Assembly: GCA_017558205.1 (NCBI GenBank)
Contig: JAFYWD010000147.1
Span: 1-40,904 of the forward strand
Length of the DNA stretch: 40,904 nt
Origin: Lachnospiraceae bacterium
GTDB taxonomy: Bacteria > Bacillota > Clostridia > Lachnospirales > Lachnospiraceae
Direction: 5' to 3'
Below the pieces are notes generated by a model. That model worked only from the letters and a program-made list of their open reading frames with translations. It was not told the origin of the DNA and made no database searches. The position numbers were made by a program, and so were the translations under genes. This document shows positions 8,433 through 15,275 of this stretch, one piece after another (the stretch's first letter is position 1; the number at the start of each line of letters is the position of its first letter).

Positions 8433-8885
8433 ATGATAGAAGCAACCAGCTGCGGCGGTGTGGTTATTTTTCGGGGCAAGATTTTGCTGCTTTATAAAAA
8501 TTTCAAGAACAAATATGAAGGTTGGGTCTTGCCAAAAGGTACGGTAGAAAAGGGAGAGGATTATAAGGATACTGCTTTACGTGAAGTGAAGGAAGAATCC
8601 GGAGCAACAGCCTCAATCATAAAGTATATTGGAAAAAGTGAGTATACTTTCAATGTACCGGAAGATACTGTAGAAAAAGAAGTTCACTGGTATTTAATGA
8701 TGGGAGACAGCTACTACAGTAAACCACAGCGTGAAGAGTTTTTTGTTGATTCCGGCTTTTACAAATATCATGAAGCTTACCATTTATTAAAATTTGCGAA
8801 TGAGCGTCAGATTTTGGAAAAAGCATATCAAGAGTACTTAACTTTAAAGAGGAGTAATCTTTGGGGTAACAAGAAATATTATTAA
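8433..8885 (+). CDS. Nudix hydrolase
   Basis: A 150-residue Nudix enzyme. The full Nudix box G-x5-E-x7-REVKEESGA runs from residue 36 to 58, with the metal-binding REVKEE glutamates intact. The preceding GWVLPKG and the CGGVVIF start resemble the Ap4A/diadenosine and (d)NTP-cleaning branch. Substrate prediction from sequence is unreliable. ATG 8433 is chosen because GGGGGAGG lies 8 bases upstream; an in-frame upstream extension to 8346 runs through the promoter and is not supported. It is a single gene with its own promoter and terminator. Confidence 0.9.
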   Translation: MIEATSCGGVVIFRGKILLLYKNFKNKYEGWVLPKGTVEKGEDYKDTALREVKEESGATASIIKYIGKSEYTFNVPEDTVEKEVHWYLMMGDSYYSKPQREEFFVDSGFYKYHEAYHLLKFANERQILEKAYQEYLTLKRSNLWGNKKYY

Positions 8886-8906
8886 GAGGCGTTTTTCGCC
8901 TCTTTT
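8884..8906 (+). terminator. Terminator after Nudix gene
   Basis: AAGAGGCG (8884-8891) pairs with CGCCTCTT (8897-8904) around TTTTT, then TTG. The stem starts inside the Nudix stop codon, and only 21 bases separate the end from the next ATG. Confidence 0.8.
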
Positions 8907-8927
8907 GTTCGCTTAAGGAGAGAATTC

Positions 8928-9239
8928 ATGCGTTTTTATAAGCGTATATATCTTAGTCATTCAATTAAGAATAAACATAAGATTATTTGGAAATTAAAGC
9001 ACGGCATGGGTATGCGTGATATTTATGTTATTTCTCTTTCCCGGGGGAGAGATCAGCTGGATTGTACTCATTGTTGCTTTCTTAAGCAGAGGATATTGCG
9101 AAAAAATCTTGGTCCGGTAGTGGGATTGGCAAAGGGACGTGAGGAGCTGGAATTATTGCTTTTACAAATGTTTGAAGACTGTCTGAAAGCTACCGGCACA
9201 GCTAACATTAAGGAATATCTTTCCGGAAAGGTGGCATAG
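8928..9239 (+). CDS. Conserved-looking 103-residue protein of unknown function
   Basis: I do not recognise this family. The ATG follows AAGGAGAG by 5 bases, a strong site, and the gene is four bases upstream of the DUF2953 gene and in line with gerW, so it looks real. The protein is basic at the N-terminus (MRFYKRIYLSHSIKNKHK) with no membrane segment. It has a cysteine cluster DCTHCCF near residues 45-51 and a Leu-rich amphipathic helix near 73-88 (ELELLLLQMFEDCLKA). CxxCC could bind metal, but alone it is not diagnostic. Its neighbours suggest a spore- or envelope-related role; that is inference. Confidence 0.7.
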   Translation: MRFYKRIYLSHSIKNKHKIIWKLKHGMGMRDIYVISLSRGRDQLDCTHCCFLKQRILRKNLGPVVGLAKGREELELLLLQMFEDCLKATGTANIKEYLSGKVA

Positions 9240-9243
9240 CTGT

Positions 9244-10128
9244 ATGGGAATGTCAGTTTTTGCCATTTTAAAGATGATATTACTTTGCTTGTTTTCGGTA
9301 GCAGGTTTCATTCTTTTGCTGTTGTTTCTGGTTTTAATTCTGCCTGTAAGCTATCAGCTAAAGGCCTCTTTAAAAGAAAAAATTCCGGTGGCTGAGGGAA
9401 AGGTCAGATGGTTGGGACCTGTTTTAATGCTGGATTTTTCTTATAATGAGAAATTTAACTTTTCTCTGCGTATTTTAGGATTTTCCTATAACAAAATCGG
9501 GAAAACTAAGAAAAAGTCTAAGGTAAATAATGCTGCATCTGATAAGAAGTCACCTTCAGTCAAAAAGACACCGACAGATACTCTATCAGCTATCATGGAT
9601 GTTGGAGAGAAGGAAAGTAGTGATGAAGGCATTAATTCCTTTATTGAAAAAGAAAAGGCAGAAGCTTTAAATGAGAAGAATGATGTCTTAGACAACGGAA
9701 ATAAAATATCTGAAAAAATATCTCATTGGCAGGAAAAACTTTCTAATTATTATGAGATATGGAAGAAGGAAGAAACACAGATTACTTTTCAAAGAGCTAA
9801 AATAAGGATAGTAAAGCTGCTAAAGGTTCTATTACCTTCCGGATGGCTGGTTGAGGGAGAAGTAGGATTTGAAGATCCTTCCATTACCGGTAAATTTATG
9901 GGGGTTCTTGGTGTTGCTTATCCTTTTGTAGGTAATCATGTGAAAATTTGTCCTGATTTTCAGGAGAAAAAGTTACTATTAACAGGATTTGCCAAGGGAA
10001 GAATAAATCTAGTTTCTCTCATTTATCATATAGCAGTATTTTTATTAAATAAACATTGTTTTCAATTTCTCAAGCTGATTTTTGGAAAAGAGGAAGATAA
10101 AATAAAAAGTTCGAAACAGGAGGCATAA
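9244..10128 (+). CDS. DUF2953 domain protein (YtfI-like)
   Basis: A 294-residue protein with one N-terminal membrane helix (about residues 8-34), a beta strand stretch, a Lys/Ser/Glu-rich low-complexity linker (about 88-150), and a C-terminal DUF2953 core with EVGFEDPSITGKFMGVLG and CPDFQEKKLLLTGFAKGRI. DUF2953 genes commonly precede ytfJ/gerW in spore formers, as here (two-base gap). The biochemical role is not known. A second hydrophobic stretch lies near residue 255-275. Start ATG 9244 overlaps nothing and follows the 103-residue gene by four bases. Confidence 0.85.
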   Translation: MGMSVFAILKMILLCLFSVAGFILLLLFLVLILPVSYQLKASLKEKIPVAEGKVRWLGPVLMLDFSYNEKFNFSLRILGFSYNKIGKTKKKSKVNNAASDKKSPSVKKTPTDTLSAIMDVGEKESSDEGINSFIEKEKAEALNEKNDVLDNGNKISEKISHWQEKLSNYYEIWKKEETQITFQRAKIRIVKLLKVLLPSGWLVEGEVGFEDPSITGKFMGVLGVAYPFVGNHVKICPDFQEKKLLLTGFAKGRINLVSLIYHIAVFLLNKHCFQFLKLIFGKEEDKIKSSKQEA

Positions 10129-10130
10129 AT

Positions 10131-10520
10131 ATGGCTGACAATAGTTTTAATTCTGTAATCACATCCCTTATGAAGGGGGCTGATACTATGTTAAATGCAA
10201 AAACCGTAGTAGGAGAGCCTATCATAGTAGGTGAGACTATCTTAGTTCCCCTGGTAGATTTTTCCTTTGGAATAGGCGCCGGAGCAGGTACACAGGATAA
10301 AAAGGAAAAGGGTGCCGGTGGAATGGGAGGAAAAATGAGTCCCAGTGCCGTTCTTGTAATTCAAAATGGTAAAACCAAGCTGGTGAATATCAAACAGCAG
10401 GATGGTTTAACTAAGGTACTGGATATGGTTCCCGATTTAATAGATAAATTTACCCATAAGAATGATGATATGATTTCAGATGAAGAAGTAAAGGATGCAA
10501 TTTTAAAGGATGAGAATTAA
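10131..10520 (+). CDS. gerW: GerW/YtfJ family spore protein
   Basis: A 129-residue member of the GerW family, needed in Bacillus subtilis for normal germination responses of spores. Diagnostic stretches are SLMKGADTMLNAKTVVGEPI, ILVPLVDFSFGIGAGAG and SPSAVLVIQNGKTKLVNI. A strong ribosome site AGGAGG precedes the ATG. It ends the 8928-10520 gene group, closed by a long hairpin at 10540. No forespore-type promoter can be asserted from inspection. Its presence is a main reason for calling the host a spore former. Confidence 0.92.
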   Translation: MADNSFNSVITSLMKGADTMLNAKTVVGEPIIVGETILVPLVDFSFGIGAGAGTQDKKEKGAGGMGGKMSPSAVLVIQNGKTKLVNIKQQDGLTKVLDMVPDLIDKFTHKNDDMISDEEVKDAILKDEN

Positions 10521-10539
10521 ATAGAATTCAGTAAGGATA

Positions 10540-10579
10540 ATAAAAGAGAAGAGGGTGGTAAAACCTTCTTCTCTTTTAT
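10540..10579 (+). terminator. Terminator after gerW
   Basis: ATAAAAGAGAAG (10540-10551) pairs perfectly with CTTCTCTTTTAT (10568-10579), with a further imperfect GGGT/ACC helix inside. The right arm supplies the T-rich tail. Confidence 0.8.
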
Positions 10580-10593
10580 ATAAGATAACAAAA

Positions 10594-10619
10594 AAAGGTA
10601 CTGCATAAGCAACACCTTT
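10594..10619 (-). terminator. Terminator after rpmB
   Basis: AAAGGT (10594-10599) and ACCTTT (10614-10619) pair, with an inner TGC-ATAA-GCA helix. On the minus strand the stem is followed by a run of T (plus-strand A 10591-10596), the right polarity for rpmB. Confidence 0.8.
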
Positions 10620-10637
10620 CAAAGTTCTTATTTAAAA

Positions 10638-10823
10638 TTAGGCTCTTTCTACTTTACCGGATTTTAAACAGCTGGTACAAACGTTTAATTTTCTTGCAGT
10701 ACCATTTACTTTACACTTAATACTCTTAACGTTTGAGTTCCAAATTCTGGTGGATTTTCTATTTGAATGGCTAACGTTATTTCCAAAATGAACGCCCTTA
10801 CCACAAATCTCGCATTTTGCCAT
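10638..10823 (-). CDS. rpmB: Ribosomal protein bL28
   Basis: A 61-residue L28 of the large ribosomal subunit, beginning MAKCEICGKG. Cysteines 4, 7, 49 and 52 form two CxxC knuckles, the zinc-binding (C+) form. The conserved SHSNRKSTRIWNSN block is present. The start is at 10823, because AGGAGG sits 6 bases upstream of this ATG; a further upstream in-frame ATG lies before the ribosome site. It is a single gene facing away from yloU, the same arrangement as rpmB-yloU in B. subtilis. Confidence 0.97.
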   Translation of the reverse strand: MAKCEICGKGVHFGNNVSHSNRKSTRIWNSNVKSIKCKVNGTARKLNVCTSCLKSGKVERA

Positions 10824-10872
10824 GTCAACACCTCCTAACATACAAATAGTTATTTCAACTCATAACATTGAT

Positions 10873-10901
10873 ATAATATCAGAAGAATAGTATAATTGCA
10901 A
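10873..10901 (-). promoter_or_regulatory. rpmB promoter
   Basis: On the minus strand: TTGCAA (10901-10896), 17-base spacer, TATTAT (10878-10873), about 50 bases before the rpmB start. Confidence 0.7.
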
Positions 10902-10950
10902 GCGAAAAATATAGAAAATATACAAAATCTTGTAAAATCTTGATTTTCTG

Positions 10951-10979
10951 TTTCTTTTTTAGAATAAAACAGTTATAAT
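10951..10979 (+). promoter_or_regulatory. Probable yloU-fakA promoter
   Basis: TTTCTT (10951-10956), 17 bases, TATAAT (10974-10979). The -10 is perfect but the -35 is poor. Direct repeats AAAATCTTG lie just upstream (around 10925-10942). The yloU ATG is 38 bases downstream. Confidence 0.45.
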
Positions 10980-11017
10980 AACAATGCTAATATAATGAAT
11001 TTTAAAGGAGGTACTAC

Positions 11018-11377
11018 ATGAAAGGATCTTCTATGGATACCCATATTGGGAAAATTACAATTGATAAAGATGTTGTAAGTAAGTATGCCGGCAGTGTTGC
11101 AGTTGAGTGCTTTGGTATTGTCGGAATGGCCGGAGTAAATGTTAAGGACGGTCTTGTCAAGCTCTTAAAAAGAGAAAGTATTACGAGAGGAATCGTAGTT
11201 AAGGTTGTTAATAATAAGCTTGTTCTTGATTTTCATGTTATTGTTGCCTATGGTGTAAGTGTTCTGGCTGTTTCGGATAATTTGATCAGTAATGTTAAGT
11301 ATAAAGTAGAAGAATTTACCGGAATTGAAGTATCAGCTGTAAATGTTTATATCGAAGGTGTGCGAGCTATTGATTAA
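11018..11377 (+). CDS. Asp23/Gls24 family envelope stress protein (YloU-like)
   Basis: A 119-residue Asp23/Gls24 (DUF322) protein. The features seen are the start GKITIDKDVVSKYAGSVAVE, then CFGIVGMAGVN, LVLDFHVIVAYGVSVLAVSD and the C-terminal VNVYIEGVRAID. This gene class is the constant partner of fakA in Firmicutes (yloU-yloV). AAAGGAGG precedes the ATG by 7 bases, and fakA begins 14 bases after the stop. The family is linked to cell-envelope homeostasis, and a direct role in fatty acid kinase function is plausible but unproven here. Confidence 0.93.
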   Translation: MKGSSMDTHIGKITIDKDVVSKYAGSVAVECFGIVGMAGVNVKDGLVKLLKRESITRGIVVKVVNNKLVLDFHVIVAYGVSVLAVSDNLISNVKYKVEEFTGIEVSAVNVYIEGVRAID

Positions 11378-11391
11378 GGAGGATGTGATAA

Positions 11392-13059
11392 GTGGCTTCA
11401 AATATAATTGATGTTAGAATGCTTTCTAAGATGTTTTTGGCAGGAGCTGCCAATCTGGAAGCAAAAAAGGAATGGATTAACGAATTAAATGTTTTTCCCG
11501 TTCCTGACGGAGATACAGGTACCAATATGTCTATGACTATTATGGCCGCGGCAAAAGAGGTATCAGGATTAATAGATGATGATATGGAAAGTCTTGCAAA
11601 GGCGATTTCATCAGGCTCCCTGAGAGGAGCAAGGGGAAATTCCGGTGTAATTCTTTCTCAGCTTTTCAGAGGCTTTTGCAAGCTTATTAAAACAGAAAAA
11701 GAAATCAATATTGAGATTTTAACCAGAGCGGCAGAAAGTGCTGTGGAAACAGCTTATAAGGCTGTTATGAAACCTAAGGAAGGAACGATTCTTACGGTTG
11801 CCAAAGGAGCTGCACAAAAAGCCAGGGAGCTGCAGCAAAGTGGCTGTACTGATATGGCAGAGTTTCTTGGTGAGATTATCAGGCACGCAGATTACGTATT
11901 AAGCCAGACTCCGGAAATGCTTCCGGTATTAAAGCAGGCCGGTGTAGTAGATTCCGGCGGACAGGGGTTATTAGAGGTTATGAGGGGCGCTTATGATGCG
12001 TTTCTCGGTAAGGAATTAAACTTTTCTTTAGGAGAAACAGCAACAGGAAATTCTTCCATGAAAATTGATCCTCAGGCTTCCTGCGACATTAAATTTGGTT
12101 ATTGTACCGAATTTATAATTTTATTAAATAAAACCTTTAATATTAAGCATGAAATGGATTTTAAAGCATATTTAGAGTCTATCGGTGACTCTATCGTTGT
12201 TGTGGCAGATGATGATATCGTTAAGGTGCATGTTCATACCAATGATCCCGGTATGGCTATTCAAAAAGCTCTTACCTACGGTCAGTTATCTAATTTAAAG
12301 ATTGATAATATGCGTCTGGAACACCAGGAAAAGGTAATTAAGATGACGGAAAATGCCGGTAAGCAGACTGAGGAGGCTAAGCCTGCTAAAGAGCCAAGAA
12401 AGGAAGTTGGCTTTATCTCGGTTTCTGTGGGTGCCGGTATGGATGAAATCTTTACCGGTTTAGGTGTTGACTATATGATTCAGGGGGGACAGACCATGAA
12501 CCCCAGTACAGAAGATATGTTAAATGCCATTGAAAAGGTAAATGCAGATACCATCTTCATTTTCCCAAATAATAAAAATATTATTCTTGCAGCTAACCAG
12601 GTACAGTATATGGTGGAGGATAAGAAAATTGTGGTTATTCCCACCAAGACAGTGGCACAGGGCATTACAGCCGTAATTAACTATGTCCCTGATTTATCTG
12701 TAGAAGAAAATGAAGCAGTTATGCTGGAAGAAATTAAAAAGGTTAGAACAGGTCAGGTAACCTATGCGGTAAGAGATACTGAAATTGATGACAAGGTAAT
12801 ACACCAGGGTGATTTTATGGGTATTGGCGATACCGGTATTCTTTCAGTAGGAAGAGAACAGGAAGAGGTTACTCTTGCCATGCTGGATGCCATGGTGGAT
12901 GAAGATATCGAATTGATCTGTATTTATTATGGTGAAGATATTAAGGAAGAAGAAGCGTCACAGCTGGCAGCTAAGATAGAAAAGAAATACGCAGCCTGTG
13001 ATGTAGAATTGCAATATGGCGGACAGCCGGTATATTATTATATTATTTCAGCAGAATAA
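11392..13059 (+). CDS. fakA: Fatty acid kinase catalytic subunit FakA (DAK2/YloV)
   Basis: A 555-residue protein with an N-terminal DAK2-type kinase domain: NVFPVPDGDTGTNMSMTI at residues 33-50 carries the Asp ligands for Mg-ATP, and GSLRGARGNSGVILSQ follows near 77-92. The C-terminal half has the middle and DegV-like FakB-contact domains (GYCTEFIILL, VHVHTNDPG, FPNNKNI, ICIYYGED). FakA phosphorylates fatty acids bound to FakB for entry into phospholipid synthesis. No fakB is in the window. The start is GTG 11392 behind AAGGAGG. It pairs with yloU. Function by homology is firm. Confidence 0.93.
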   Translation: MASNIIDVRMLSKMFLAGAANLEAKKEWINELNVFPVPDGDTGTNMSMTIMAAAKEVSGLIDDDMESLAKAISSGSLRGARGNSGVILSQLFRGFCKLIKTEKEINIEILTRAAESAVETAYKAVMKPKEGTILTVAKGAAQKARELQQSGCTDMAEFLGEIIRHADYVLSQTPEMLPVLKQAGVVDSGGQGLLEVMRGAYDAFLGKELNFSLGETATGNSSMKIDPQASCDIKFGYCTEFIILLNKTFNIKHEMDFKAYLESIGDSIVVVADDDIVKVHVHTNDPGMAIQKALTYGQLSNLKIDNMRLEHQEKVIKMTENAGKQTEEAKPAKEPRKEVGFISVSVGAGMDEIFTGLGVDYMIQGGQTMNPSTEDMLNAIEKVNADTIFIFPNNKNIILAANQVQYMVEDKKIVVIPTKTVAQGITAVINYVPDLSVEENEAVMLEEIKKVRTGQVTYAVRDTEIDDKVIHQGDFMGIGDTGILSVGREQEEVTLAMLDAMVDEDIELICIYYGEDIKEEEASQLAAKIEKKYAACDVELQYGGQPVYYYIISAE

Positions 13060-13065
13060 GAGAGG

Positions 13066-13093
13066 AATCCGGTGGTTGTCCACCGGATTTTTT
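13066..13093 (+). terminator. Terminator-like hairpin between fakA and recG
   Basis: AATCCGGTGG (13066-13075) and CCACCGGATT (13080-13089) pair perfectly around TTGT, with a six-T run (13088-13093). It ends 15 bases before the recG ATG, so it may reduce, rather than exclude, recG transcription from the fakA operon. Confidence 0.85.
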
Positions 13094-13107
13094 ATAAGGA
13101 AATAACC

Positions 13108-15159
13108 ATGAATTGGAATTCAGAGATTAAAGAAGTTAAAGGTATTGGAGAAAAAACAGTAAAATTATTTCATAAATTAGATATTTATACCGTACGTGAC
13201 CTTATTTATTATAAGCCCAAGGATTATGACTGCTTTGAACCACCCTTGTCTTTATCTGAGATAAAGACTTCCGGCCAGGCCTCTATAAAGGCAATTATTC
13301 CTTATCAGACACCGGAATTAAGAAAAGCGGGGAAAGTTACCTTATACCGTTTTTATCTAAGAGATGGCGAAACTAAAATTCAATTAACCTTTTTTAATAT
13401 GCCTTTTTTAAAAAATATTCTGGTGCCGGGAAGGGAATTTATATTCAGAGGAAAAGTAGAGGAAAAACGTGGGAAGCTGACTATGGATCAACCCAAGTAT
13501 TATACCTCTGATGAATATGAAAATCTAAGGAATACTCTGCAGCCTGTTTACTCCCTAACTAAGGGGCTGACATGTAATTTAATTCAAAAGGCAGTAAAGG
13601 ATATTTTTAACAAAATGGATAATGAAGAGGAATTACTTCCCCCATCTATTGTCAATAAGTATCAGCTAATGGATAGAATGAGTGCTCTGAAAACACTTCA
13701 TTTTCCCACCGGCAGGGAAATTGTTGTAAAGGCCAGAAAAAGGCTGGTGTTTGAAGAATTTTTAGCCTTCTGTATCAGGGTGAAGGAAAAAAAAGAGCAG
13801 GATTTACAGCTGGCCTTTGAGCCGCCTCTTCTGGTAACAGCTGCTACCGAGCGATTATTAGAGCAATTGCCTTATGCCCTTACTTCAGCACAAAAAAGAG
13901 TCTGGAAGGAAATGGAAGAAGACTTACTGAAGGATGTGGCTATGAACAGGATTATTCAGGGTGATGTAGGAAGCGGAAAGACTATTTTGGCTATCCTGGC
14001 CTTACTTCTGGTTGCGGCGAATAACCGTCAGGGTGCGCTGATGGCACCCACCGAGGTACTTGCAAAACAGCATTTCCAAGCCATTGCAGAAATGGCAGAA
14101 CAGTACTCGCTTCCTATGAAACCCTGCCTTTTAGTAGGCTCCATGACAGCAAAAGAAAAAAGAGAAATGAAAGAAAAAATCTCCCAAAAGGAAGTGAATG
14201 TCATCATAGGTACCCATGCTTTAATTCAGGATAATGTTAATTATTCCGATTTAGCTTTGGTAATTACAGATGAGCAGCATAGATTTGGAGTTCGTCAAAG
14301 ACAAAGTCTTCAGGAAAAGGGCTGCAATACCCATGTTTGTGTTATGAGTGCTACCCCTATCCCCAGAACCTTGGCGATTGTGTTATTCGGAGATTTGAAC
14401 CTGTCTGTGTTAGACGAAATGCCGGTGGGCCGTTTGCCTATTAAGAATTGTGTTGTAGATACCTCCTATCGTGAAACTGCCTATCGTTTTATGGAAAAAG
14501 AAATTGAAAAAGGACGTCAGGTATACTGCGTTTGTCCCATGGTAGAAGAAGGGGAAATGGAAGGCTTGGAAAATGTAGTGGAATACAGTAAAAAGCTGAC
14601 GGAATATTTTGGTAACAGAGCAAGAGTTGCTTATCTCCATGGAAAAATGAAGGCTGCCATGAAAAATAGTATTATGGAAGAATTTGCTGCTAAAAATATC
14701 GATATTTTAGTATCGACTACGGTAATCGAGGTCGGCATCAATGTACCTAATGCTACAATAATGATGGTGGAAAATGCGGAACGCTTCGGTCTGGCTCAGC
14801 TTCATCAGCTGAGAGGACGTGTGGGAAGAGGAAAAGAGCAATCTTATTGTATTTTTATTAATGGTAATGAAAACAAAAAAACGAAGGAAAGATTGGAGCT
14901 GTTAAATAAATCCAATGACGGTTTCTTTTTGGCCAATGAAGATATGCGTCTTAGAGGTCCCGGAGATCTTTTTGGAATTGCACAAAGCGGAGACTTCAGA
15001 TTCGAAATAGGTGATATTTATCAGGATGCAGAAATTCTTCTGGAAACAGCGGCCTTGGCTGATCAGATATTAAAGCATGATGATCCTGTAAAGAATTTTC
15101 CCGGTATTTGGGAATTTTCACAAAAGACAGGCAAGGTTGTTGACTTCAGGAGTATTTAA
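13108..15159 (+). CDS. recG: ATP-dependent DNA helicase RecG
   Basis: RecG remodels stalled forks and Holliday junctions. At 683 residues it has the usual length. The N-terminal wedge/OB region carries VKGIGEKTVKLFHKLDIYTVRDL. Helicase motif I is GDVGSGKT (about residue 285-292), motif II is the DEQH box in TDEQHRFGVRQR (about 388), and motif VI is QLHQLRGRVGRG. ATG 13108 is chosen because the protein start MNWNSEIKEVKG matches the family, and the upstream in-frame GTG at 13072 lies within the terminator stem. The yloU-fakA-recG order matches B. subtilis, where serine dehydratase genes intervene. Those are missing here. Confidence 0.96.
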   Translation: MNWNSEIKEVKGIGEKTVKLFHKLDIYTVRDLIYYKPKDYDCFEPPLSLSEIKTSGQASIKAIIPYQTPELRKAGKVTLYRFYLRDGETKIQLTFFNMPFLKNILVPGREFIFRGKVEEKRGKLTMDQPKYYTSDEYENLRNTLQPVYSLTKGLTCNLIQKAVKDIFNKMDNEEELLPPSIVNKYQLMDRMSALKTLHFPTGREIVVKARKRLVFEEFLAFCIRVKEKKEQDLQLAFEPPLLVTAATERLLEQLPYALTSAQKRVWKEMEEDLLKDVAMNRIIQGDVGSGKTILAILALLLVAANNRQGALMAPTEVLAKQHFQAIAEMAEQYSLPMKPCLLVGSMTAKEKREMKEKISQKEVNVIIGTHALIQDNVNYSDLALVITDEQHRFGVRQRQSLQEKGCNTHVCVMSATPIPRTLAIVLFGDLNLSVLDEMPVGRLPIKNCVVDTSYRETAYRFMEKEIEKGRQVYCVCPMVEEGEMEGLENVVEYSKKLTEYFGNRARVAYLHGKMKAAMKNSIMEEFAAKNIDILVSTTVIEVGINVPNATIMMVENAERFGLAQLHQLRGRVGRGKEQSYCIFINGNENKKTKERLELLNKSNDGFFLANEDMRLRGPGDLFGIAQSGDFRFEIGDIYQDAEILLETAALADQILKHDDPVKNFPGIWEFSQKTGKVVDFRSI

Positions 15160-15170
15160 GATAAGTTGAA

Positions 15171-15201
15171 AGAGAAAATACGAACATATTTTCTCTTTTT
15201 T
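15171..15201 (+). terminator. Terminator after recG
   Basis: AGAGAAAATA (15171-15180) pairs with TATTTTCTCT (15187-15196) around CGAACA, followed by a T run. It separates recG from the topoisomerase genes. Confidence 0.85.
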
Positions 15202-15275
15202 CTTTTATTTGCATTTGTTATATGATAAAATAGAAATGATTTTATAAATGTTTTTTGATTGAAAGGAGCCGTCTC

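Noticed and set aside
8801..8830. Sporulation sigma promoter inside the Nudix gene (TGAGCG-N17-CATATCA)
   Set aside because: Only a partial match to forespore consensus elements; it is not distinguishable from chance.
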